A stretch of 64,000 nucleotides of DNA. It comes from Ettlia oleoabundans. Taxonomy: Eukaryota > Chlorophyta > Chlorophyceae > Chlamydomonadales. Positions 1-12,000 of the stretch are shown one piece after another. Position 1 is the stretch's first letter. Every line of letters begins with the position of its first letter. The stretch lies in assembly GCA_019693395.1 (NCBI GenBank), contig JAAMXP010001792.1, forward strand, positions 62,001-126,000, written 5' to 3'. The notes beneath the pieces are model-generated. The model did not search any database. It was given only the letters and a program-made list of their open reading frames with translations, and was not told where the DNA came from. A program made the position numbers and the translations under genes.

Positions 1-1593
1 CATGCACAAAGCTGTACTTTTGGTCTTGTGTGTAGAACTCGTGAAGCAGCCGCGTCAATTGCTCCGCCTGCAACATAGCATCGCCAAACGAGAAGGAAAT
101 GGCAGGGCCGACGCATACAGCACAATAGTGTGGAGCCCTGCCTTAGAGCGAGCAAGCGCTCAGCAGCAGGTATCAAGGTTGCAGAAACAAAGAGGGTCAA
201 TGCCTCTATAGCGGCAAAGGCTGCCACACAAGTCAGCAAGCAATGGCTGCATAGCCAAGCGCAGGGCCACGTACCTCCCCTCGCGAGCAGACGTTCGGGT
301 GTATGATGTCCCCCCGAACAAGCACTATCCCCTTGTCGCTCATCATCTCTGGGTAATGCGTCAGAACCATGTGCGGCTGCGCTGCGGAGCCGCGTCTGCA
401 AAGCGGCGGTGCAGGGCACAGCGGAAGGACATTCTGAAGCGCTGCGTTGTGTGCGTGCACCTGGCATGAGCCTAACAACTGGTGCCCACTGCACTAATAT
501 ACAAAAGCAACCCAGGCAGCCTGCCAATGCAGCTGGAAGCCATGACAGCTTCCCTGTACACGACTCCAATGGGCAGTTGCAAGCAGCTGACTGATTTAGT
601 GCCTGCCGCGCCCCGGGCCCCCCGCCGGCCGCGCCCGCCCCCCCCACCTCACACACACCACCCCCACCCACCCCAGCTTTCTAATAACAAAACACCAGCC
701 ACATTCGCACTCACTGCTTGTACTCCTCCAGAGTTGTGAACAGCACCAGCGGCAGCTGGCATTGCACCATGAAATTCTCAAAGGCATTGGGCCCCTTGAA
801 CACCGGCAGCACAAATAAGGGGCTGCACAGGGTGGGCGCAAACGACAGAAATGGGGGGAGCGCAGGAGGGTTTGGGCGGCAATGAAGGGAAGGAGAGAGC
901 AGAGGGAGCGGCACGGGCAGAGATGAGAGCACAAAGAGGCTGCCCAGGCAGCGCGATCATGGTAGCAATGTACAAGGACATCAACTAGACCATAAAAACG
1001 GCAGCATCTGCTGGCATGTAAGCCCCATCTAAGATCAGCATTGACAGAAGCAGCGGCTGTGTCAATCCACGCGACAACTTTCTATCCGCTACAGCCCCCG
1101 AATTGCCTGCATCACAACCCACTTACCTACTGCCTGCATTCTCCTGAAACTTCATGTAGCGAGGAGCTGTCATCACAGTCGCTATGCGATTCTTGGTGGG
1201 GTCGGCATGAAACTGCAGGGGCATGTGGGTTTAGGTGCAGGGCCAAACGGTCTGGCTGGCTGCCTGGCGTGTGCATGACGGCGCGTTGGTGCGGTTCTGC
1301 TTGCCGCCACGCAACAACTGCCGAGCAGGCTATGCTGCGTTGCAACGTCCTTGGGTACAGTCCAAAACTGCCTTGTGCAACCGTTTCATGTATGTTGCAG
1401 CGACAAAGGCAAGGCACACCTCCATCCAGATGTCCCGCACCGCCTCGGCACCGTGCGGCTCCAGCAGCCGCCTGTTGACTACATCCCACAGGCTCTTGCT
1501 GGAAGGCAGGTTGACACCTACATGTCCTCTTTGCTGTACATAGAGCTGCCATAGCGACTGCGCCGCTTTGCTGCCGCCCCGAGAGGTCTGCAT
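1..1593 (-). CDS. ATP11: Mitochondrial F1-ATPase assembly factor ATP11 (C-terminus off the left edge)
   Basis: ATP11 family protein, a mitochondrial chaperone that binds free F1 beta subunit while the F1 sector of ATP synthase is assembled. Five exons join in phase: about 1593-1427 (ends DIWMEF), about 1225-1140 (HADPTKNRIATVM), about 830-720 (PLFVLPVFKGPNAFE then LFTTLEEYKQ), about 395-290 (PHMVLTHYPEMMSDKG then VLVRGDI) and 67-1 (AEQLTRLLHEFY). The PLFVLP, F-TTLEEYK and LTHY blocks are the family signature. The donor/acceptor phases I checked all agree (EYKCA|A, GSAG|C). The start chosen is the ATG at 1593: an in-frame TGA lies about 45 bases upstream, and the first residues are basic and Ser/Gln-rich, as in a presequence. 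A further upstream 5' exon cannot be excluded. The protein runs off the window at codon CAT. Family assignment is firm; the exact N-terminus is not. Confidence 0.85.
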
Positions 1594-2648
1594 GGATGGG
1601 TAGGTCGCTACGCCGGGGTGCCTGTGGCCGCGTCAGCGGCGATGATGTAAGGCAGGGATCAACGTTCTTGCGGGGTTGCAATCAGCACGAATTTGGCCGC
1701 CTGCTGCGTGCTGTGGTACACGCTGGCTCGCTGACGGCAGATCTTTTCGATCCTGCGCCGCTGCAATGCATTTGCTGTCTTTTGCGCGTCTGGTCCTCCT
1801 GCAATGACGCAGCCGGAAGGCAGTTTCACCAGGTGTTTCAGCACGCCGCTAACCAAGGAGTCGGCTGGCTCGCTGTTGCCCACCGGCTGGCCCTCAGAAC
1901 TTTGATCATGATTCGAGTCCAAAGCTATCCAGCGGCCTTGCAGTTCCGACAACCCCTGTGGGTCCGCCGGCACCGCCAACGCTGTGGTTGCCGTGCATCA
2001 CAGTGAGACCTGCCGCAGAAGGGTGAGCGAGCGACACTGCTGGGCAAAAGCAGCAGTAGCACCACATTCCATCGCATTAGATTTCCCGCCTGCTATGGCT
2101 GCCCGATGTCAACATACGGCAGAATGTAACCCCCGCATAGCAGCAGTGTGCTGCGTTGTCTAACAGGCCGCCAATGCGCGATAGTGCCGCCGCCACGGCG
2201 TTTTATTGCATCTGTGCATGCCACCGCCCTGCCTGGCATGCCCAAATTATTATTTACAAACATTGACAAAAAGCAGGCTGAGAGATCGCAGTGAAATACA
2301 GCCACAAGTTTGGTCCGAACAATCCTGCCTGAAATGGGCTGGCTGCCTGGGTGGCCTGATTGTTTGGTGCAGTGGACCTGGAGTGCACGTAAAGTTCTGC
2401 CTATCGCCCACTCTGGGGCCTTTATTGGCAGTTTGAACAAGCTCGTCATGGGGTGGAGCCCCTGCAGGCAGCAGTTGGGCGCAAGTTGTGAAAGGCAGCA
2501 GCAGACACCCCATACCCTGCCCATCCCACTTCTGCCGGGCCACGCATCCATGCATGCGAATAACTGCACCCCTGCAAGTAAATAACGAGCCCCACATGCC
2601 TCCAACTGCACTTGAGTTATCCATCTATGGCCGCTGGCACCATCAGGC
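1594..2648. other. Intergenic: ATP11 promoter side and PhoD 3' UTR
   Basis: No gene is recognised here. The right part (down to about 2250) is probably the 3' UTR of the PhoD gene, which reads leftwards. The left part would hold the ATP11 promoter and perhaps a 5' exon. A minus-strand open stretch at about 1979-1659 has no family resemblance. Confidence 0.5.
2254..2258 (-). terminator. TGTAA poly(A) signal of the PhoD gene
   Basis: The minus strand reads TGTAA, the green-algal polyadenylation signal, about 390 bases past the PhoD stop codon. Confidence 0.5.
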
Positions 2649-5600
2649 TCACCACTTGTGTGGTAAGATGTCTCGAGCAGAACGCAGCAGCGTGGAGCGG
2701 CGGGGGCGCTCCCGCTCAGGCACCGCCCCGTCGATTGTCAGGTACCGCACACCCTTCTGCAACTGTCCCCTCTTGCCCGCCTCGGCTTCGAACACTGCGC
2801 AAGTTACCAAAATGTGTGCTACCGTGGTCAACCAAGGACGGTGAAGGGGCACGGCGGACTATTGGGCGGGTCGGCAGCAGGCAGGCGGACATTGGCACGC
2901 AGTTCATGTATCACACAGACACACCAACCGTTCAGGCAGCACTGGCACTCACGCACCCGCGGCACAGTAGTGTGTATACTTCTTTCGCTGCACATCTGAC
3001 ACAAAGTGGAACTCTGCGTGGTAGCGGGCACGTGTCAGGTGGTGCAGCACAAAGCCACGCTGGTCCAGGTTGCAAAACTTGAGGGTGGCGGGGTTGGCGC
3101 ACTGCAAGAGGGTGGCCGACTGACAGGGTGGGTGGCAGAGGGGTGATGATGTGTCGGAGGTTGCTAGGTCAATCACCTGCATGCTTTGCACATGCCCATC
3201 AGAACGGCTGTGAACCACCTTTCTCACGCATCCACGCACGCGCACCAGTATATATCTCCACCCCTGCCTGGACTCATATACGCCCAATCACCCATATTTG
3301 ATCCACCCACCCACCCGCCACTTCACCCACCCACCAGCAGGCTGTCTTCAACCCACGGGGTGAACAGCCAAAGGGGGAATAGCTTTGCCAGCTTCCCCGC
3401 TTTCTCTTCAAACCGACTGCACCAGAGGTGGGAACAGGGTGTCGTAAAGCGCCATCCTGTAGTTGTCAGCGGCATACAATCTCCACAGCTAGGGACAGAC
3501 AGGACAGCACGCTTGCCAAGGATCCCATTTGGTCAACAACTGAACCCCTGATGCATGGAACAAAGGTGGCAGGAAGCCAAAGGGCGGGCGTGGAAGGGCT
3601 GTGCAGCCGCCAGCTCATTGCTACACCTGTAAATATCCTCAAAGGCGCCGATGGAGGTGACTGCTGGTGCATCAAACTCCACCCCCACCCTGTGCAACGA
3701 AGCTTAATAAAAACCTCAGCAGGAAACAGCCTTGTAGTGTAGTGGGAGACAAGCAGTGGCTAGGCAGTCAGCAGTGCAAAAGCAGTCAGGAGCAGCTGTC
3801 GACTGCTGCCGCGGTCACTTCCATTAATCCTTGATAGGCATGTGCCAGCAGCAAGGCAGGCGCACCTGTTGCCATCTGCATCCAAGATCTCCGAACACCA
3901 GGCGTTGTGGCTGTCGCCCGCCAGGACAACCGGGTTGCTGCCGGGCTGGCTTAGCGCAGCAAACAGCTGCGGGCAAGACGTGGAGCGTTTTGGGTGCAAG
4001 CGCAGACAGGTAGGGGCAAGCGAGACAGAATGCAGCACAGGTGCAAGTGGTGGCGCACATGCTGTGCACGGGTGACATCAGTAACAAGCGGCAATTTCTG
4101 GTTCTCCCATCCAAACCGTGGGTCTTACCTTTGCACGCTCAGCTTGGTAGCCGTCGCCTGCGTCTGGGTTCATGGGCACCCCATACGTGCCCATCCCTGG
4201 ATGGAAGTGGTGCAGCCACTAATGCAGTGAAGGGCAGCGGGCAGGGACAGTCAACCAGGAATGCACGGCTGGTAAGAATGTGGGCAGTGGGCAAGAGCAA
4301 ACCTGTTCCTGGTTTTTCCGAGCTGCAGAAAGTACTACTAGCAGAATCGCACCCAGCCGTTGTGTGTGCAAGCACCAAGCATAAGAGCGGTTCAGCGGTG
4401 CAGCAATACGGCAGTGCAGTCAGCAGTACCAGTGCATGCAGCACTGAAGCCTCACCAAGGTACATGCGGGCGAGCTCCGCCCCCTCTTTGCCCGACTTTG
4501 CTTCGTCAACCGCCATGTTCAGCGCACCCCTGCCGCCAGCAAACGGCACATGCGGCCCCGCACGGTAAGGCAAACAGCTGTACATGTCTTGGAGATTAGG
4601 TTTCGGCTAGCAAAAGGACCACATGAGGTCTGGCACCAGCACAGGCACCGGCACCAGTTGAACATTGAAGGGCCGTCATGCTGCAAGTAAGGCTCTCCCT
4701 CAAAACTCTTCACTGACATTCTCGAGGCGCAGCCCCACAGCCTCATGCCGCCCACCTGCACATCTTGGCGAGGAGCTTTGGCTGCAGTCCCACACACTCC
4801 TTCAGCTTGGGGGCTCTCAGCTCTCCCATGATAACCTGGCTCACCAGCACCTGCCAAGGTTGCCTGCTGGCCACTGCAGAAAGGAGCGGGAGAATTCCAC
4901 ATGTGTTGTGAGCTGAAGGTGTTGTAGACCACCCGCGTGCTACATATTGACTCGTGTACAAAGCATTAACGACACGAGCATCAACAGCAACCCGCGCAAG
5001 GCAAGAACCGCGCTGCAGATGTGCTTGACAAGGGCAACCCCAACATTGTGCTCGACCGGGGTTGCCTGCCTTGCCCAAGGAAACATATCAACATAGCAAG
5101 ATGGTTGTCGTCAAACGCACATTGCCCGGCCCACCTGACTGTGCTACTGCCTCCCTCACATCCTCCAGCTGAGACTGCCCCACCAACGTGCGCCCTGGGT
5201 CTGCAAACTGGCGGAGAAGATCCTCTTTAGCCTCCAGAATCGCATCATCATCCCACTGCAATTCAGTCCAGGAGTGCAGGCAGATCAGGCTTGCGTCCAG
5301 ACAGGAAAATTGGGAAATGCTATGGGACGCATATTACTGGGGGCCTCCTACTTGCTTTACCACGGAAAAGATGGGGCGCACCTAAAAATACTGCACACGT
5401 GCAACTCATCCAACAGCCAAGCTCAACTTTGAGGTGCAGCTGCCCATGAATGCGTGCCCCACAGCACACCAGATGGTCAAGCTCCTCCTTCCTGCCCCTC
5501 CCCCTCACTACTCCCCATAGCAGATCTATCGCCCACCTTGCTGGGGTGCTTCCCTGCCGTTTCTTTAAAGAACTGCGTCTCGCTCATCTCCACGGGCGGC

Positions 5601-8105
5601 ATGCGGGACGAGAGGCGGCTCTCTATGCAGATCTGTGGAACAACATTGCACAGCGCAGCACACGTTACTGTACAGCTTAAAATACAGCCAATAGGTGCAG
5701 GAGCGCTAAACTGGGCAGGTGAGGTAGCGTGGTACATGCCCTGTGTAGTAAAAGCATGCAGCCCCAAACTTCGTTGGCAAGCAACTGCGTCCGCCAGCGG
5801 GCACCTCCATGCTAACACCTCCTCACAATATGCAGTGCTTCATCACAATATGTGTCGGACACCACTTGGCTACGTTTTCACCACCCACCCACACCCAGCC
5901 CATCCGCACCAGGGTTGCCAGATCTCCAATGCTGATTGTGCGATGGCAGCCAGACAGGTTGATGTTGTCACGGCTCAACCCACGGATGGGAACCCACTCC
6001 GAGTACGCCTGCGCAGGTGCAGGGAATGACATAGGGATGCAGGCAGCAGAGTTGAGGGTGAGTGCTGACAGTAACACCGTCGCGTTGCCCTCCACGCATC
6101 CACAGCACCGCAAGTATGCATAGCACAACATCCTTGCCCCTGTTCAAAGGGTTGCGCCACATGATGAACCCCACTTGTTCTTGAATCACCGTGATGGCAG
6201 CCAGCTTCATCTTCTCCCAAGCAGCCCCCGTAATCTTGCACTCCTCCCCCGCAAACTGACAGCATGCTCCATCCGCGCATTCATGATCATCCCACACTTC
6301 AAGAAGGAATGGGAGGCGAGGGGCAAGTAGCATCACGGTGGGGCTGAGAACAAACAACGGCAGGCCTGCGACGCCAGTTGCCCTATTAACGTAACAGACA
6401 TTCGTGCACACAGCAATTATTGCTGCGCTATACACCTTGCGTGGACACTTTATCATCCTCCCTCAGGCTGCTGCTCACCTGCTACCATGGGCACCCTGCG
6501 GTGCAGCTCTTGCAGGGCCGGGTCGGTCCTGCAGGGCAAGGCAGGGCGCCGCACGCACAGCGTAGCTACGCTTAACACATCCAGAATTCCACTATCATCG
6601 TGGCACAAGCGGTGCACCAGACAGCCAATCCGTAAAGCTGTAACCGCCAGCTACAGCAGCTGATCAGACACCCTCCAGAACGCATTGAGGCTACCTGTAG
6701 CAGGCGTAGCGTCGCCGGAAGTCCGCCAGTTCTTGCAGCCCGTGCTTGGGGCGCAACCCGTGCCGTGCCTGGAACTGCCGGGTGGGGTAGTAGCCCTTGT
6801 TGTATTCATACATGTAGTCTGCACAAGAAGATGAAAGTTTGGGAGAGGAAGGGAAGAAGACATTGAGTAGAGGAATGAACTCAACAGGTCATGCCGGCTG
6901 TCACCCTTGACAATGGGCTGCCGTGCATCAGGTTCCATGGACCAGCAGACAGAGAAGATCCCCAGATGTGCACTGTGCGTTTGCCCTATCCACCACCCCC
7001 ACTACTCACCCCCACAGTGCACCACAAAGTCAAGGTTGTCCACTTTGGCAACAAGGTCGTATACATGGAAGTAGCCAAAGCCCCTGCGGATGGTGGCAGC
7101 GGTGCATGGAGGTGCATGAGGCAGCCGCTGGGGCTAAGCACCACCAATGCTGCAAAGGGTTGTCTGCTAAGGAGCACTCTCAGGCTTGAAGCTGCAGCCA
7201 ATTGCCGCCGCTGTTTTGGTCCACTACAAGTGCAGTTGTGTAATTGCAGTTCGTGCTTGCATCCTACCACCTCACCAGTTGGCGCATGACACGGTAGCGA
7301 ACCGCAGCTCATCAACGCGCCCAGTTGGCAGGGTCTTGGTGATACCCACCATGCTGCACAGGCAAACAACATACAGGCGACGGAGATGGGTACTAAATGC
7401 CTGGTGCAGGCCACATTCAGGAGCGCCAACGGTAGTGAAGGAGGGCTGCAGGGGTTGTCAGCTCTTGAAGAAGGGTTAGGACCTTGCCTGACAGGATCAA
7501 CAAGGAGTGGCAGCATGCGCACCTCTGCTCCTTGCCACAGCCGAAACGGTAGTAGTAGCGCTTGTTAGGTTGCAGACCTGTCACATCCACAGCCACCGTC
7601 CAGTCGCGACTGGCATCAGTGGCAAACGCGCCACTGCACCCACTTGGCGAGAGCAGGCGTAAGTGCGGGGGCGGCATGTGGCTGCGAGTGTTCTGGGGAC
7701 AGATCCATCAATTCTTCATGTCTTCATGCAAATCACACACAAGGCGTACAATCATGCGCAGCCCCCAATAAAATATTCCACATAACTACCCCACCTGGCC
7801 GCTAGGCAGCTGAAGTCTTTGTTAGGTGACACTTCCCAGTCAACCGCCACCTGCTTGAGTTCAAGCGATCCGTTACTGACAGGGCTCCACCGCGTCCAAA
7901 TTATCACTTGTGACTCAGCGGGGTCAAAAGACGCGACCCCGTGCAGGAAACCTGAAACAGGATGGCATTGGATTAGGAAGCTACGAGTGTCCAGCAGGCG
8001 GGCCGCCGGCGCCTTGCGGCACTGGTGAAGCGACACGACCAGACCCTTCGTTTCGGCAGCCGCCGCCTTGCCCTGGCAGTCTGTCGGAATCACAGAGCAT
8101 GGCAT
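2649..8105 (-). CDS. PHOD: PhoD-type alkaline phosphatase (metallophosphoesterase)
   Basis: PhoD family phosphomono/diesterase, usually secreted or membrane-bound and induced by phosphate starvation. Many short exons carry the family blocks in order: [10 protein letters not shown] and IIWTRW (about 7950), [16 protein letters not shown] (about 7560), RFATVSCAN (about 7290), DFVVHCG then [14 protein letters not shown] (about 7020 and 6810), VPMVAVWDDHE across an intron (6480/6290), EWVPIR (about 6000), [18 protein letters not shown] (about 5180), [12 protein letters not shown] (about 4850), [14 protein letters not shown] (about 4150), [11 protein letters not shown] (about 3920), [11 protein letters not shown] (about 3680) and [24 protein letters not shown] (about 3050). 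The metal-binding Asp/Asn/His positions of VHCGDY, WDDHE and GDSHN are present. The last exon ends at the TGA at 2649. The start is uncertain: I give the first in-frame ATG (8105) of the exon holding HGVASFD. No clear signal peptide is visible there, so a 5' exon may be missing. Confidence 0.88.
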
Positions 8106-9081
8106 AGAGGAACCCTGGCTAACGCGGCGTGAGAACCCACCTCCTGGAGCGGCTCGGGCGGCCGTCACGCGCCGCATCTGGATTGCGCACCTCAATACTT
8201 GCAAAAGTCATTGAAGGAGTTACGAAGAGCAATATCCAGGGTCTGTGCTCCACTCGTGCCAGCTCACACTGCGCCGCCCCTCGAAGAGCGACGCCGAACG
8301 CCGCCACATGTGGCTTGCTGACTGAGAACAACCCCCATCATCACCGCCAGTCTCACAAAAACAAATCTTATAACACAAGTCTCCTTTAACCTCGCTTTCA
8401 CGCTCAATTGGGCCGCAATTGTGCGGGAGGCGGAGGTCTGGCTGCACAACTGAAGGTGGTTGCCGGTTGAATTGGCGCAGTGGCGGCAGTGCCGGCCACA
8501 CTGGGGTGACGGGCAAGGAGTTCCAGAAACAACTTGTCGCTTGCAAGGCGCGACTCAACACTTTGAGCTTGTCTCAAGTCAGGTACATGCAAGGCCTTCC
8601 AGACGGAGCATCTGACTACCCCGTTTGCTAGCCCCCAGCCAGGCAAAGGGCACGTTGCATGGCCAAATGCCAAGTGGTAATGCATAACCTTCTCTGCTGC
8701 TCTTGCGAGACATGAGTTCAGAAGCTTACAGTGATTAGTTCAGCAATCTGTTATCCGTAAATAGAATGCGACAGAATGAGCAGGCGCAGACAAGCAGCTT
8801 GCCCGTTGATCATATTGTATCAGACAGGACTGTTAGAAAAATACTTTACAGGCTATTTTAGCTCTGAAACATCCGAGGGAGTGCATTTGCCAACCAGTCA
8901 ATTTTGGAATATACGCCGCTCTGATGGTGCTGAGATGCTGCCGTTGCTGCTTCTTATGCATGAACTCATGCTGCTGCTGCTGCTTCTGTCGAAGGGTCTG
9001 CAGGACTGTAGCTGGGGTAAAATGCTGCAGTGGCTGGTGAACGCCTCCAACACGTGGGACCCACTGCGAGGGGGCTCGCAG
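8106..9081. other. Intergenic: PhoD 5' region and hydrolase 3' UTR
   Basis: Two minus-strand genes lie in tandem here. The right part should be the 3' UTR of the hydrolase. The left part holds the PhoD promoter and perhaps an unplaced first exon with a signal peptide; one candidate, near 8340-8265, ends at a GTGTGAG donor. I see no other gene. Confidence 0.4.
8846..8850 (-). terminator. TGTAA poly(A) signal of the alpha/beta hydrolase gene
   Basis: The minus strand reads TGTAA, about 230 bases past the stop codon at 9082. Confidence 0.45.
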
Positions 9082-12000
9082 CTAAGCGGCGGGGGCGGGC
9101 GGTGGGGGTGAGCTGGGGGCAGGCGGAGGGGGAGCAGGTGTCGGGAGGGGAGGTTGCTTCTTCAGTGGTTTAGGCCGGGGAGAGCGCAGCTTCAGTGGCG
9201 CACGTGACGGCTTTAAAGGTTTGGGCTTGGGTGAGCGCTCTTTCTTCGGCGCAGGCGGCGGCCGCAGTGGCTTGGCTTTGGGAGAGCGCAGCTTGGGGGG
9301 TGGCGGCGATGGCGTGGGCTTGGGGATGGGCTTGGGTGCAAAGCCGGGGCAGCCCTCTCGCCGCTCCGTGAGGCAGCGCAGATTGCCCTCAATGGAATGA
9401 ATCATGGTGAGCTCTGTGAGGTTGGCTCTGCCCTTTGCCTCCAGCCACATCAGCGTAGGCCGTACATGCTCTGCAAGTAGGCAAATGGGCAGGCAGGCAG
9501 GTTCAGAGTGGTTGGCAAATGGTACCAGCCCGGCAGCTTTACAGCGGTCTCTAGCATGAGTGTGGCTGGGATTCAAGTCCCACTGAGCATTGCAAGCCAA
9601 CCAAACTGTTGATTGAGGTATTTGGAAGCTAAGCTAGCCAACATGCGCAGAGTGTCGCACAGCAAACCATGCCATACACCTTGCTAACTCCCTTGTGCTT
9701 GTTGCCCCGCCTCCCTCACCTCCAACGATTTCGTGCCAGGCCCAGGCCAAGTTCATTATCTCTGTGATCTGGCTCTGGTCCGTGTTAAGGTTGAAAGGAT
9801 TCCTAGGGTCGCGCACGTCACCCAGCCAGGGCAGCACCTTAGGAAGCTGTTTGAGCCACTTGGGCACCTGCAGGGAGCCATTACAGAAAGTTGAGTGGAT
9901 TGATGATTGCTGGTTCTGGTTGGATGCAACGCACTAGGCAAAGCGTGCGCGGCGGGCAACACAAGCAGAAACCACCACTTTGCAGCAGGAATAACGTACA
10001 TGTTCACAGCCTGCCTAGTCTCAAGATGGCATGCGACACAGACCAGCGGTTCTGTGAGAAAGAAAGGGGCAACAGTGAGACTGAAGCACAGCCGCAGCAT
10101 GCACTCACAATCCGAGGGTCGTAGTTGAGCCAGCCCTCCTTGTTGATGGCACCTATCCTTCTCAAGCCCACCACAATCTGTGCTGATTGCTGCCTGCTGA
10201 TGTAGATGGATCGCCGGTGGAAGAGACTTGAGTATACAGGAATGCTGGGAATCTGCAGGAGCAGAGGGAAGTGAAGGAACACAGATGCAATGGCAGGTGG
10301 CAGCTGGGTGGTAATGGACAACCACGATGCAGCAACCACGACAAACATCCGCTTGGCGGCATAAGCACTGTTGTACCCCGTTCAACCGGATGCTTAAGTG
10401 GCAAGGCAGCGGCGCAGAACGGTGGCAGCAGGAAAGCCCCAGGCGCCCAAGCAGCAATGGTTGCATCTGGGAGGGACAGTGGATAAAACTCAGAAACAAT
10501 TCCGCCGACAACTTACGAAAACATAGTCTGCATTGACTCCGTTTTTGCGCAAGATCTCAACCGCCTGTTCAATCTGCCTCTTGGTCTGGAGGTCCCTCTC
10601 CATCATCTGCATTGGTGGTGGGTGGATGGGGGTGTCAGAAAAGGGAAGGTATTGGGGAGAAGGAAAGTAGGTGGCATGACTGCCCCAATAGCGACATCAG
10701 CAACTTGATCTGCCATCAAAGTGAATGCTGTTCGGCCGCAGGGTGCAATGAATTTGCGTCTCTTCAAGCTGGCATCGGCACCAAAGACGACAAAAGCCAA
10801 GCCCACTCACATAGTAAGCAGTGGGTGGGAACTTGATGCCTGGCCTCAGCTTGCCATTGCCGTCGGTCATCCCCCAGCTCTTCTCCCAGGGCATGTTGAC
10901 CTCTGCATAAGGGTAGGCGCACAGGGTTGGACGCATATACAGGAGGAGAGGTAGGGGTAGGCAACCCGGTAGGCAAGGTTGACGAGGCCCTTGGAAATGG
11001 ACCTCTTCAATGCGACATATTGGGCCAGAGAGCTGAACAACTCCTGGCATGACATAAGCAGGCTTGAGATGCCCAGCTGCGCTGGGGGGTGCAGCCAAAG
11101 GCTAAGGTGCTGCAGACGGCAAGGGCTGCCCCGAAACGCAGCACTCAAGGCTGCCGTGATTTGAAAGAAGCGGGTGCGGATACAGCCAACTCTGGGCACA
11201 CTCAAGATCTACGGTTGGGCAAGCAAGAGCCTCACCGCTGACAATGCCATCGATATCCATGGTCTTCGGGAACTTGATTGCAAAGCTAGCCCCAGAAGAT
11301 ATGCCCCACCTGCAAGAAAGGTCAGGGCCACAATTCGCTCCCCTATTGGTGTGCCCATCGGCATCGTCGTGCACCGTGCGACAGCTGTGGCATTACGGCT
11401 TCTGCCAGCCCTGCACACGTACTCGCCACCTGCACTCCTTTGTAGCAAAGCACCCGCCCATGCAGCTGCTGTCCTCTTTGGCGTCGGTGGTACCTCACGC
11501 CTAGGTACAACCACCACAAGCGACCCCATCTTCCCTCTCACATGTAGACAGGCCTGCTGCGGAGGCCATAGCGTCCTGTGAAATCTCGGATGGCTCTCTT
11601 CACATCCTCACTGTCGTCTGCAGTCCGGCAGAGCAGGTGGGTGGGGAAGCATGCAGAACCAGAGCTTCCGGTCGATTCCAGACGATTGCACGACAGCAAG
11701 TGGAAAGCTGGCAGGCAGGCACAGCAAGGCACATCTGAGGTGCTAAAAAGCTGGCAAAGGAGGATACATGCAGCACGGCAGGCTGGTTCTCAGGCTGGCA
11801 GCTGCAGTGCGGCTGGGTGCAGTGCATCGACCGGCAAGCTTGCAGGCAACAAAGGGAGCAATGGGGCTAGTGCCTGATTGAGAAGAAGCAAGGGTATGCT
11901 GTGCCACTCACTGAGCCAGGGGTCTTTGGAGGCACTGAAGCAGCGCATCTTTGTGCGGTCCTTTGATGCCACAGCCAGCACGGCATAGCCGCGTGCCAGG

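Noticed and set aside
1900..1930. GATTCGAGTCC, another B-box-like string
   Set aside because: No cloverleaf can be drawn around it on either strand.
1659..1979. Possible 5' exon of ATP11 with basic/Gln-rich residues
   Set aside because: No donor/acceptor pair gave a convincing in-phase join to the exon starting at 1593; kept only as a possibility.
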